A stretch of 64,000 bases of DNA from Stereocaulon alpinum (Eukaryota > Ascomycota > Lecanoromycetes > Lecanorales > Stereocaulaceae). Position 1 is the stretch's first letter; every line of letters starts with the position of its first letter. The position numbers were made by a program, and so were the translations under genes. Shown here piece by piece: positions 44,101-55,524 of the stretch. Under the pieces are notes generated by a model. The model had not been told where the DNA came from and searched no databases. It saw only the letters and a program-made list of their open reading frames with translations. The stretch spans positions 62,001 to 126,000 of the forward strand of contig JAEUBA010000020.1 of the NCBI GenBank assembly GCA_018257865.1, in the 5' to 3' direction.

Positions 44101-45485
44101 GCCAAAGCATGAATATATGGCCGATGAACACATTAGCGCCAAGCAGAAACGCATATCCAGAGCTCTTGTCCTTCGAAGCTCACAAGTCTGAGTCATTAGA
44201 AGAGCTGGTCAACCGCACTGGAGGCTCTAGATTCTGGCTGGCCCCTGTGGAAGCGGACTCTCTTGTACATGACCCGATGCCAATTCCCCGGATCCTTAGC
44301 CCGGAATTCCTTGCCGAGTTCAATTTAGAAGTAGCCCGAAGAGCTGCGCTGATGGCAGAAGCGAGGTCTTTGGGTGGTATAGATCCAGCCTCTTCTGAAG
44401 GTTTCGAGGCTGCGATAGATCAAATGAACCGAGCGGTGACTAGCGAAGACGCTACGGTGGCGGCTGAAGCCGTAGAAGCGATGCAGCAGAATATGCGAAG
44501 CGGTAATGCCGATGAGGAAGTAGCACTTGCCATTGCGCAAGAGCATGCTCGTGCACTGCTGAACCATCGAAGAAGATTCGAAAACACGCCTGTCAAGAAG
44601 ATATACTTCTTCCTGAAGATATTCGAGACTGAGAGCCAGAGCTTGCGTGGAGTATGTGGACACCTGGCCAAGAGCGAAGCCAAGATTGTAGAAGAGGTGA
44701 AGAAATTACTCAAAGTCGACGCCCAAGAGTCGTGGGACCTCTTCCATGAGCGAGGCCTTGAGATCCGGCCCAAAGACCAGGTCAAACAAACCGCGACCTT
44801 TGAGACCGAGTTTGATGGCGCTGATGGTGGTATCGTTATCGCCCAGCGCCATCTAAGTGCTGCACAGTAAGTACTTCCCCCGTTGGATGCCGAGAACACG
44901 TCGCTAAGTCAAACCTCCAGGGTCGCTGTTCTCGAAGCTCAAGGCAAGTGCACGAACCCCATAGATTATTTCCAGTATCTTCACGGCCACGACGACCCTA
45001 CCTACTTCCAATCCCACGTCACAAGCTCCTACTTCGGGCGCCCTTACAGCTCCCGCTCCCTCTCGATGGGCCGCGCCCACGGCCACGGCACCCTCATCAC
45101 CCTAGCCGGTGATGCCTACACGGGCAACTTCACCGCAGGCGATAAAGCAGGGCAAGGGACCATGGCATACGCAAATGGGGACACCTACACTGGGGAATGG
45201 AAAGCCAACGAGCCCAATGGGCATGGGCAAATGGTGTACGCGAAGACGGGCAATGTGTATACTGGGGGTTTCAAGAAGAGGAAGAGACATGGGAAAGGAC
45301 ACATGGTATTTGAGGTTGCGGACGAGGAAATGCATTTGTGCAAGATATGCTACGAGGGCGAGATGGATGCCTTGTTCTACGATTGTGGACATGTTGTTGC
45401 CTGTGAGGAGTGTGCGAGGCAGGTGGAACAGTGTCCGGTTTGCAGGAAGAATGTTAGGGCTGTCGTGAGGATCTGGAGAACATGA
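41106..45485 (+). CDS. MATH / USP-like / MORN / RING multidomain protein
   Basis: Exons 41106-44866 and 44921-45485 join in phase (1441 aa). Order: a Pro-rich disordered N-terminus (1-230); a charged coiled-coil-like part; the first half of a MATH fold near 338-397 (RITWTVTG, SPSELIDGYYWNIKYYPHGN); a disordered insertion of about 85 residues; the second MATH half near 485-575 (AAQISCVIYNPD, DWGWTRFHGPW); a ubiquitin-peptidase-like region near 578-900; three MORN repeats (about 1301-1385); a C3HC4 RING at about 1392-1436 (CKICYEGEMDALFYDCGHVV, CPVCRK). The peptidase active-site boxes are altered: GVRAFECPYSSAMIAALSSW in the Cys position and HSGDLESKEYYSV with Lys-Glu replacing Gly-His. It is probably an inactive deubiquitinase fold coupled to an E3 ligase. 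Substrate unknown. The ATG at 41106 has a GCCATGG context. Confidence 0.82.
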
Positions 45486-46388
45486 AATCATAACCACTGA
45501 AAGGCGGATAGGCAGCAAGGGGAGCATAGACGGGTCAAAAGGAGATGAGTTGTGGTTAGGAGGTAGAAGAAAGTGATATGTCGTCATTGGTGCATTCGAA
45601 TGAAGGGACGATTATTATGATACTGCGAATCTGATGTGCATTCATTCATTGAGAGCGGCGGTGTTGGGAAAGGCGCATGCCTTGATGACTGACTTACTGA
45701 ACGATGAATAGAGGGGCGCTTCTGTATTATAGCTTTTTCTAGTGATAAACACATAGTCATTCCTTTCTTTGGTAGGGATATGATAATCCTACCCAACGGC
45801 CTCATGCTTTAGATATCCTAGTGGGCGCCAGAATACGGTAGTCTCCAACAGGGATAGCCTCAAAGTACCATACGAAACCCAGTTTTAGGCAAATATGGAC
45901 AAGCATGGCAGCGCTGGGGTGATTCGGTGACCCTGCTTTCCACCCCCAAGAACAGCAGCGCCCCGCCAGTACAACAGATCGTGTATGTGCTATCCCTAGC
46001 GCACACGGCGATAGCCATATCTGCAGCTTTGTGGGCTCAGATCCTACCTACGAATCTGGCCAGCCATGTGGGGATCATCCCCCATTGCCCGTCATGCAGG
46101 GGCTTTTCGGGGCTGGAACGCGCAGGCGCCACTCTCAGACGGCGTGAGGCTGACTTGAAAATCTTTCTTCAAATGTCCTGACACTCGCTCTTTCATTACT
46201 TCTGACTTCTACATCCGAGGCATAAGACTTGGACTTGTGGATTCAATGCATATTAATTGATATATAGGCATCAGGATGGCAGAATGTTGATCTCACAATT
46301 CGCTCCAGTCTCAGCTGAAAATTTATGCCTTGAACATAATGCTCCTCGGGAACGCCTGTTACCCAGATGAGCTGCACAGTAGACAATC
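45486..46388. other. Intergenic between RING protein and NLR-like gene
   Basis: 900 bases without a supportable gene. The stretch 46190-46300 is AT-richer and likely holds the promoter of the gene at 46389. Confidence 0.4.
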
Positions 46389-49300
46389 ATGACGGCACTC
46401 GATTATTCTCCAGCAGAAATCGCCGGCGTCATTCAACGTATATTCACTGTTACTCGCGAGTTCTCCGATGGTTTCCACGACGAGCCCAAGGAGATCGCTT
46501 CTTTAACGAGGAACTTAGAATCACTGGTGGCCATACTTCGGGGCATCGAGGAAGATGACGCACTCAATAATGGGGCTTCTCGTGAGCAATCGCTGCTACC
46601 CTTGCCAACTTGAACCCTGATACGAAGTTTGACAGTAAAGGCCATACATCTCGAAACTATAAAGACGTTGACGGAAATATGCAACATTGTAGCGAGATGC
46701 CAAGCAAGTCCTTCAGCCACGAAGCGGTTCAAGTGGGCCATGCAGAGAGATAGAATGGCAGTCTTGATGAGCCAACTCGATCGGCACAAGGCTATGATCC
46801 AGATGGCTTTAATCGCATCTTCGCAGTAAGCGAGTCTTGATGGCAAATCCATAGACTGAGAAGCCCAGAACTGATGGCAGGGTGTAACAGCTCAAACAAC
46901 AGTGAATTGATGGCAATGGCAACCTCGGACCGGGTAGAGCTTGATAGGCATAGGGTCCTTGACTGGCTTTCATCCTACGACTTTGAGGCGAGGTATCTCG
47001 ATCTGCAGGCGGCGAGACTTGAGGGAACCTGTGAATGGTTCTTACACTGCAAAGAATTCCATCAATGGGACTCCGGTAGCAGGGATACACCGCGGTTACT
47101 CTGGCTTGGAGGCAGGAGTAAGCGCCCTTTTCGTCTCCCATGGAATAAGGTCTGTCTAACACTGATCCAATCACAGTTGGTGTGGGGAAATCTACACTGT
47201 GGTACGTATGTACATGATCGAAGACTGTCCAGATACTAATTCGTGATTAGCTCTTTCGTCATTGACAGGCTTCGTCAAACGAGCAGTTATGATGGTTTGA
47301 CCTACATCTACTTTGATCATAGAGACTACCAAGTTCAGTCAAAGCAAAATGTTCTCCGCATCATTCTACGTCAGCTTGCTTCGCAATCGAGGCATCTTCC
47401 TGCGTCTATATGGTGGCTATGGGACGACTTTGGACGACAAGGCATATCTCCCACGTATAGTGCTTTACGCCGTGCCTTTGAAGGGGCGTTCGAGTCTTCC
47501 TTGGAGCCTCGTGTCTACATCTGTCTTGACGGAATCGACCAGGTCAGCAATGACTACCAGCCAAGTATCATGGAACTTCTTCAAGATCTTTCTCTTGAAC
47601 CGTGGGCACATATACTTGTCACCAGTCGATCATTCCGTGAAGTCATAGACCTTACTTATACGCGGGTATTGATCGAAGCCAATGTCGATGATACAGACCA
47701 CTTCATCAGAAAGGAACTTGGGAAATCACGTCGGCTACAGTCAGCAGCGTCGTTGAGGCAGAAGCTTTTTGAGAGGCTGTCTCCGTTTTCAGAGGGGATG
47801 TAAGTAAAACTATGAAGAGTGGAGTGACTTGCTGAGATGATCTAGGTTTCTGGCTGTCGCACTGCAGGTTGATGAGGTCCTAAAGCAGCGCAGCCCAAAG
47901 ATGATGAGAATTGCCTTGGACGTTCTCCCATGCAAACTTGCTAGTGTCTACCAGGACGCTATTGACAGAGTTGCTACACAGAGACCGCACCAATACGATA
48001 TAGCGAAGGTGGTTTTCGCTTTGATGCTTAACGCGACTCGCCCTCTCCAATATGCAGAAATCCGAGGATGTCTCGCAATCCTGCAAGGCGATGATCCTGA
48101 CGATGAGGAAGCAATGACAGATATCGAGTATATCATAGACTGTTGTGCTGACCTTGTGTTTGTCAATACTGCGAACGAGACTCTCTTGTTCTGCCATTCT
48201 ACGGCTAGAGCTTTCCTCCTCGACCTGAAAGATGTACAAGAACAATCCATTAATGCTCATATACTGAACGATCAGTTTCCGGACCTCTTCGCTCTACCTT
48301 CAAATATGAAGACTGGCAATAAGGGCAGAGAGAACACCGAGGAGCTTGAAGATGGTGGGAGTGTGTACGGTTCTGATGTATTCTCCCAATTTACGACGGA
48401 CGAGACCCTTGTGCCATCTATAAGAGCTGATGATCAGATTCAGAGGTTTTCTCTGACGACCCTAAGAGCAATATCTGTTCCTGAGCAGCTCGTCAAAATG
48501 TTACTAACCGATCCTTCTCTGCCTAGCCTTGTCAACTCTGTGATAGAGCGGGTCGGTGTTTTGGGATTCGAACGAGCATTTTCAGGCTTCTTAAAAAGGT
48601 ACTCTGGGAGCTTGGAGGCTATTGCAGTGAAACCCTCGCAGAAAGTGGCGGCGGTGCTGGCCGGCCAGGCAACTCGACGGACGTCCTCGTTACTGCGCTC
48701 AGCCGTGAAGCCAGAAGATACGGAGGACAGCAAGCAAAGAATACTAGCCCTCAAAGTCGACTCGGCCAAAGATGCAGCGGTAGATCGCTGGCTAGAAGCC
48801 CAGGATACCGGCTCGACAGTGGCTTTGAACACACATCCCAACTCAAGCAGAACAAGTTCGAGAAAGCTCGAACACCTCGCATCATGGCCACCAATCAACG
48901 ATCCTCAAGATCAGATACCAGATGAGTCAGATGATGAGGCCCTGTATGAGACACATACCAATCTTGACTCAGTGAAGCACTTTTTGATTGATACCCCACC
49001 TTTCATGGAACTGAGAGCGAGCCTCATCCAGCACCTACCTTCGGAGCTGCACCAAGCGAAGCCGGGCGTAGATGACGTTGAAAACGCTCTCAAGAGCAAT
49101 CCGCATGACCAACTTAAGCTGCGTAAAAACACTATTGTCGACATCTGGTGCTGGGTGACGAGGCGTTTTGAGATCATTACATGTCTAATTATCTCGATCT
49201 TTGTATTCATTCTTTGTCTCGGCTCGAAATATGCAATGGCGTTTTGTACCATGATTTGTGGCTTTGGCTTACTTCCACTGGACTTGAGGACTGATCTCGA

Positions 49301-50528
49301 TAGAGACAAGCGAAGCATCCTTCCACCAATGGCCAACCGGACTCAGCTTAGGAGGATTTGGACACATATACTGAACTGCAAGGAAACAGTTACAGATCTT
49401 CTAGACGGGAGGAAACGCACTGAGAATGGTGATCTCAAGTACTTTCAGTGGACTTGTGTGAGTGAATCTTCCTTTTCTTACACTGAAAAGGATCTAATTT
49501 CCCTTGACAGAGCTGTGGATGCACGTTCAATGAGAAGGTACGAGAGCTGGTGCCAGGTGCCGCCGACGAATGGGTCCTCTCCATGCAGTCCTCCAACTTA
49601 GGGAGCCAAGGCGATGATAAGCCAACAACAATCGCTGGTCCATCGGATCCCAGCTCGAACGCGAAGGGCAAAGCCAAAGATGAGTCTCACATTCCACCTC
49701 GTGCCGAGACCGGTCAATCAGGAAAGAGCTCGGACTCCCCTGGCAGTGATAGTGGCCGGGAAGTAAGGACCAAACAACCCAACGACGAACCTTCAACCGA
49801 TGAGTTTATCCTACTTTGTGTCAAGCAGGGGCCCAAGACGACAAGACTGTTCGCCGATAACATCAAGACCAAAATGACCGACCAACAGACATTCAAAAGT
49901 ATCAGAACACTTTACAACGCTAGCAGGAGTAGCTGGTGGCGGCTCAACACCCTATCCCACATCGAGTTCAAAAAGGTGGACGGAAGGCGTGCATAGATAT
50001 ATCAAACAACTTACTAACACCCGGCAGTTCCAACTCTACCTCAGCGACTACGTAGACGTCGGCATAGAGCCCAACGAACAGATCCCCATCTGCGACAAAA
50101 CATGCAAGGAGGGCTGTGGCAACGGCTGCCTGAAATACTACTACACACCGCCCCAAATCAAATTCATCCCACCCGTCCCTCGCAAAGCAATGCTCCACTT
50201 CCTCCAGAACCCAGAATGCCTAGGCACCCAACGCGCCAACCGAGCCGCCCTCCCCAAACGACGGGAGATGCTCGAGTTGGGCGAAGCGGCGCTGAGAGAG
50301 GGGTGGGGATTGTATTTTAGGGAGAAGGTGTGGAGGGTGCCAATTGTGGGGGTGCAGGCTTGTACGGTTGTTGCTGCGGTGGGGGTTGCGGTTCTGTGGG
50401 CTAGGGAGCGGGAGGTTACTTTTGGGGCGTTTTTTCCGGGTGCATTTGTGCTGGGGTTGGGGTATGCGGTGGCGGGGCTGATGGGTGAGTGGGGGGAGAG
50501 GAATCTTGATAGGGAGGCGAAGGTGTGA
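46389..50528 (+). CDS. NACHT-type STAND (NLR-like) protein with C-terminal membrane module
   Basis: Eight exons, 46389-46581, 46636-46825, 46891-47117, 47177-47201, 47251-47799, 47846-49457, 49511-49975 and 50028-50528, sum to 3762 nt (1253 aa). A helical N-terminal domain (1-190) resembles those of fungal STAND proteins and ends DWLSSYDFEARYLDLQAARL. NACHT follows: Walker A GRIGVGKST (202-210) and Walker B VYICLDGID (300-308), with a winged-helix-like part to about 500 (ATRPLQYAEIRGCLA). Instead of ankyrin, WD or TPR repeats, residues 567-1253 form another module: SVYGSDVFSQ, a helical domain, hydrophobic segments near 837-870, a FILLCVKQGPKTTRLFADN segment, FQLYLSDYVDVGIEP with a CDKTCKEGCGNGC cluster, and two membrane segments near 1191-1240. 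Intracellular sensing at a membrane is inferred; the ligand is unknown. Confidence 0.8.
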
Positions 50529-51147
50529 GAAGGAGGGAACTGTGGTGGTGGTGTGGTGAGGGAGTGGGATGTGATGTTTCTGGTTCTATAAACACAGATA
50601 TGATATGCTTGAGCGTTGGTGTTACGGTAGGTCCACTTACGTATGTGCGTCGCAATTTACGGGTCGATGTATACACATACGGTTTCTGTGGAAGACGCAT
50701 GGTCCTCCAACTCATATTCATGATACCAACATGCGTCGAATACCTCGAATTCTGCCGCCCTTTCCGATTCCGTACCGGGTAGACTAGACGACGCTCAAGC
50801 TCAGCTGAATGTTCGAGAGTATTGAGATGATGTAGCAGTATCCGTTTTGAAGCAGACGGGTTCGAATTCTGGTATCTTGAAAGCTCGGGGAGAGATGTGT
50901 GATTTGTGTACTGCACGGCTAGTGACCACTAGTGGGGATCGGAAGGTGATGCCTCTTGCTCGGCCAGCACCGGACGACGCTCAGATTTGGAAGTCTAGAA
51001 ACTGGGTAGATGGAATTCCCTATGGAGGGTAGGGGTTTTGCGAGCATGTGGGTGCTGAAGGAGATTGGTGGCTAGATTGTAATATATGGTAGTCGGCTGT
51101 GTTGTGGGGTATAGAGGGTTTGTGCCGTCGAGGTAGGATTGGCACTT
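50529..51147. other. Intergenic between convergent NLR-like and deoxyhypusine synthase genes
   Basis: About 620 bases between two gene 3' ends; no gene or RNA is supported. Confidence 0.4.
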
Positions 51148-52292
51148 TTAATCTCTGCCTTTCGGAATGGCTTTTGCGAAGGTGGCTGCGACGATGAGTG
51201 GGAACACTACTGTGGCCTCGGCGTAAACCTGCTGCTATTAGCGCTTGTCTGCGGCATGGTGTTTTGATGGACAATTACCTTAACAGATTCGCCATCTGCG
51301 GCAATCTTTCCCCAACTAACGGCTTCGTCTGGTCTCGCTCCAGCATCACTCCCGTCAAATTCCTGTGCTGTGTTCATGTAGACCGCATGCTCGGCGCCAT
51401 TACGCATTAAGTTTGCGTTGGCGATATGGTGCTTGATGAGTCCGCCGCCGAGGATGATCATCCCCGACCTGTGGGCTTTCATGGCGATGTCATTGATGCG
51501 TCGGATGTCGCGTGTGATGTCGATGGTTAGGACTTTGGGGTCGGTCTTCCAGGTGTGGAAATAGAGCATGTCGCCTATGCTGCCGTCTGTTAGTGCTGGC
51601 GAGAAGATTGGTATATTGTTTTTGTGGGCCCAATAGCATATAGAGCTCTCGTCATTGATCTCTTTGCCAAGTCTGGCAATAACTTTGCTGGGAGTCCAGA
51701 CTAGGGGCTCTTCGGTATTCTTGCTGGCTTCTTGCTCTTCAAGCATAGCGTCAAATATTGGGATCACCCAGTCTTGAAAGGCGCAATAATTGCTATTTGG
51801 CACCACGAGGTTACCTATACGATTCATTCCCTTCTCTCTTAGTTCTGCGCCTTTGGCTGAGAAGGAGGACATGTATGTGTCTCCGAGGCACTTGATGAGA
51901 TCCTCTTCGACACCGCCGGCTGTAGTTACGACAGCAGAAACATGATTGTGTTCGACCAGGTAGCGGAGTGTAGACCGAAGGCCAGAAGAGACAAGATTGG
52001 AGGTATAACCTAGGAAGATTGTAGTTTTTGTACCTTCTTCTGGATCACGGTAGTCTCTCATATTGTTGATAATTCGGGCAGCATCAGCGACAGCGCTGGC
52101 CTGGAAGCCCATATTTGCCATGTCAGCAACTAGTTCACTAGCCGTGATGTCTCGGTCTTTGTAATGGTTGAATTCTATGCCTTTGACTTTGTGGGCACCC
52201 TCTGGGACTGGATCTGAGGGTTTAAGTACAGCGTCTGTCGAACGACTTGGAGCTTGGCCGTTGGGCGCACCACTTGTGGTTGAGTGCGCCAT
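51148..52292 (-). CDS. dys1: Deoxyhypusine synthase
   Basis: Minus-strand exons 52292-51279 and 51228-51148 (50-nt intron) give 364 aa, the usual length. Diagnostic segments are GYTSNLVSSGLRSTLRYLVE, TTAGGVEEDLIKCLGDTY, FSPALTDGSIGDMLYFH, and the active-site region DAGARPDEAVSWGKI with the catalytic Lys at 329. The last exon supplies VYAEATVVFPLIVAATFAK. Without splicing the frame would end in an unrelated tail. The enzyme uses NAD and spermidine to transfer an aminobutyl group to a lysine of eIF5A, the first step of hypusine formation in the cytosol. The ATG at 52292 (MAHSTTSG) is preferred over an in-frame upstream ATG at 52373, whose hydrophobic extension is not typical of the family. Confidence 0.96.
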
Positions 52293-53569
52293 TATGATGG
52301 CAAATTGTTGATGGTAAGAAGAAGAAATGCTTTGCCGGAGGATAGAAAAGCAATACAGCAACAGCAGAGACAAGAGTTCTCAGGATCCTTCTATTAGCCA
52401 GCACACCAATCTTGCTGTGTTTGCTATGTTCTGGTCTCCTCCCAAGAGTGTGTGATAAGGCTGGTATTGCTGTAGAAGGAGGACACAGGACGGTCATTCT
52501 AGTAGTACTTTCAAGGGACACTTGTGCTGATACCTCGATCTCCGGGAAGCACTCGAAGGGTCCTGTATCAGAACCTGGTCCAGTACGGAAAGAGCATAAA
52601 GCCAGAGACCCAGTCGTTGGCAGCAGACAAAGCTAGGAGATGGGTGTACTAAGAGGTTTCGTTCAAGGGAAATCTCATTTAATGAATAGTTAGATCTATG
52701 ACTGCACCACAGCCCTTTTCAATTATGCAATGTTACTTCATCGCAGCAAAGAGAGCACAACAGCTTGTCTATACGGCAATGGTTCCATGAGCTGTACCAA
52801 GCGGTTTTGCTCAATTATAAAGTTAACATGTTGATGATAAGTCTTGTATAGCCTATAGCAAACCACAACTTTTCTCGAAATTCTAAGACTTTGACCAATT
52901 TGAACTAGCGCATCGAATGACTAAGCGGGTGAAGGCTCGCTTTTTGGAGTGGCTTGCTGATGGCAATCCTCGGTCTTTGTTTCTCGCCTCTTTCGCTTCA
53001 TCTTTTATCTTTCCCGGATTCATTTGTTGACAAATAGTGTTGGACTCTTTATCCCAGACATCAAAACATGTGTCAGATTATGCTACAACTTCCGAAAGGT
53101 GCATTACATATGCTCATCGATCCCTCACTCCTTCCATTCTGTCTCAACCTCCTCCAATAAATGACCCAAGGATTCTACGTTATTTCGGCTAGTACCTACA
53201 TAATCTTTTCCTACTATTTCCGCCATCAAAGCCTCTATTGCATGCGCTTTTCTAGCCTACGTCATGTCAAGGGCCTTTGTACTTACAAGCTTTTGCCGAG
53301 AGACGCCGTCCAATCACTTGCTGCCTTATTCAGCGCTTGCAACTCGCCAGAGCAATTTCCCTCCTGATAGTCGTTCCAACTTCTTTTCATCGACGTCCAC
53401 ATAAGATCTAATGGCTGTGTTATCTATAGGAGCGCGAGATTGGCGGCAGGCGATCTTGGCGTATGTGACGTCGGCGCTGCTTCAAGGGCACCAACCGTTA
53501 GGGAAGTCTTATCTGCTTGGTCATACCCTGGCTGTGACTACTTAAGTAGGCAATTTCAACGTCACCCAC
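52293..53569. other. Intergenic upstream of deoxyhypusine synthase
   Basis: 1.3 kb; the first 100 bases are the deoxyhypusine synthase leader. No other gene is supported. Confidence 0.4.
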
Positions 53570-54044
53570 TTCAAAATTGACGATAACCGTGAGATGCTGC
53601 GGTTCCGCTTACGAGCTCGCGCTGTTCAGTGCTGCAGCAGTTGAACGTTCTGGGAGACTTGACTACTAACAGGAAATTGTCACTAGAGCCCACAATTCCT
53701 CGCTATAAGGATATCTCGGAAGATCAAGGTTGCTAAATTACGCCTACCACCACAACAGCCATTCCTCTAAACCCGGATGGCACTTTGGAGCTGTACGTTC
53801 TTGACCCTCACGCACAGCCAGACGACGAGACCCACCTTGAAGTCCTCCTGACGCTCTCTGCCGTTAGCACCGCCGCAAGAAACCACACTACTTTATTACC
53901 TCGCACAGCCAAATCAGCAACATCCCGCTGACGGCTTCCTCCTACAAGGGCGGGCACCCGCAGTTCGAAGAGCGGATGGACACGTCCGACGCGCAGGAGC
54001 TCATGAGCTGGCGGCTAGGTCTAGAGAAGACAATGAACGAGTAA
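53570..54044 (+). pseudogene. Frameshifted remnant of an unknown gene
   Basis: Protein-like sequence is spread over more than one frame. One frame reads TAIPLNPDGTLELYVLDPHA and continues DDETHLEVLLTLSAVSTAAR. Then the frame shifts near 53883 to YFITSHSQISNIPLTASSYK, ending GGHPQFEERMDTSDAQELMS and a stop at 54042. Upstream, DLTTNRKLSLEPTIPRYKD lies in a third context separated by stops. The codon-like composition and coherent text across the shift indicate a recently broken gene. No family is recognised. A sequencing indel is an alternative for the single shift but does not explain the upstream stops. Confidence 0.5.
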
Positions 54045-55524
54045 TCACAATAATCTCGGATCAATAGGGAGAACGCCGCCACGAGGATGCTGATGACTGC
54101 TAGTCTCATCTGCCGAAATCACAACATCCCAGGACGTTTGGCGCTTAGTCGGAAGCCCCAACGAGTTCACAGGAGCTGTCAGCACCTTGGCGACCATCTG
54201 GCCGGAGCGTGCTGATAGCGCTTGTATGTGAAATAGGATGATACAAATGTCACGAACCTGCCTTTCATGATTTTTGCTTTTTTCCAGTGCGTCAGATTTA
54301 TTCCCGCAAACGCAGCATCTTAGTAAAATAAACTGCGTTGTGACATTGCTCTCCAATGTCGCAATGCCTACCTACGGCAGCCGACATTCGAGCCTTGGCT
54401 TGGCGCGCGCAAAGCGTTACTGCCAAAATGGCGCTGCTACAGGTTTTAGACTAGCTGCAGAGGTGGAGAATTACTCTGCTTGTTAATGCCAGCTCATCTT
54501 GCAGGAAGAAGGAAGAATTGAAAGGAAGATGAGGGTCGAGATTACGGCTTTTAATGCAAAGCCGATGTTCATGATGCTAAAAGTACGGAATTCAAGTGTG
54601 TGCGCGCCGTGCCATTTATGGAAAGACTTGCGACATGCATGCAAACCACGGATGAAGCCGTCTAACTTACGTTAAATCCTTCAAAGGTTCTGGACTCGGT
54701 TCAATGGGCAGCGGGGCGGGGGCGTGGGACAGATGCATATGTGTGAGTGATTTGATTTGACGTCCATCAATGTGTTGCATACCTTATTTATACTCGTGCT
54801 GACAGCAAATTGCGCGTACCTCATTGGTGGAAATAGGTCTTATCGGATGCGTGGGAATTGGGAACTGCCTTAGCGGCGGACCCGTTACGGCGGCTTTTTT
54901 AGTTGGGCCAAAGCGTGTTCGCCTGGTTCGCTAAGCTTTATTAGGGTCTGCACAGGTTCGTTCTGATCGTCTTCCGTACTGACCGGGAACGTCCTTGCAT
55001 TGTGATTCGATCCCCCACTGGCGAGGTAGCATGTTCGCAATCAGTGCCAACCGAATTCTTTGGTCTTTGCTGACACCGCTCGCGAATCCTTCCTTCACTT
55101 AATTCTATCTCGCTCGTTGCGCCCTCCTTTTCCCGTTCGCCTATCCTGCTTGCTCATTGGCCAGCTACAACGATCATGACCCCAACATTCTAGAAACCCG
55201 GGGCGAGATATGCCTTGTGTTTGACAATTGAAAAAGGGCGCCGATAACGCTACAGCTTCTCATTTGCCCTCCTTCCCAAATCCGAGACAGAATGCAGCAT
55301 GTGGTAGTAGTGACAGCCCTGTCAGCAAAAGTTGCCTGCAGCTGCGGCCTTGTAGCGAATAGCTATAAAGTTATGCAAGTTCCCGCATGTCTAGACAACA
55401 TTTCTTTCAACACCGCTCTTTTGTCTCACAGAGCTACACGCAGCTCGCAGCTCTCAGCTCTCAGCTCTCAGCTCTCAGCTCTCAGCTCTCAGCTCTCTCG
55501 CACTCTCACCATTGACTCAACAGC
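54045..55524. other. Intergenic upstream of the ammonium transporter
   Basis: 1.5 kb likely to contain the transporter promoter. A 7-bp minisatellite lies at its 3' end (separate entry). GATA-type words occur only at chance frequency. No other gene is supported. Confidence 0.4.
55449..55497 (+). repeat. Minisatellite (AGCTCTC)x7
   Basis: Seven perfect tandem copies of AGCTCTC, preceded by one imperfect copy (AGCTCGC at 55442). The array ends 27 bases before the ammonium transporter ATG, so it probably lies in the 5' untranslated region. Confidence 0.95.

Noticed and set aside
50860..50875. GGTTCGAATTC resembling a tRNA B-box
   Set aside because: No A-box at the proper distance and no acceptor or T-stem pairing around it.
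53160..53367. Short plus-strand frame upstream of the gene remnant
   Set aside because: No relation to the remnant and no coding signal.
54840..55248. HGATAR words (near 54840, 55105, 55243) as nitrogen-regulator GATA sites of the ammonium transporter
   Set aside because: About four such words are expected by chance in 1.5 kb, so their presence adds no support.
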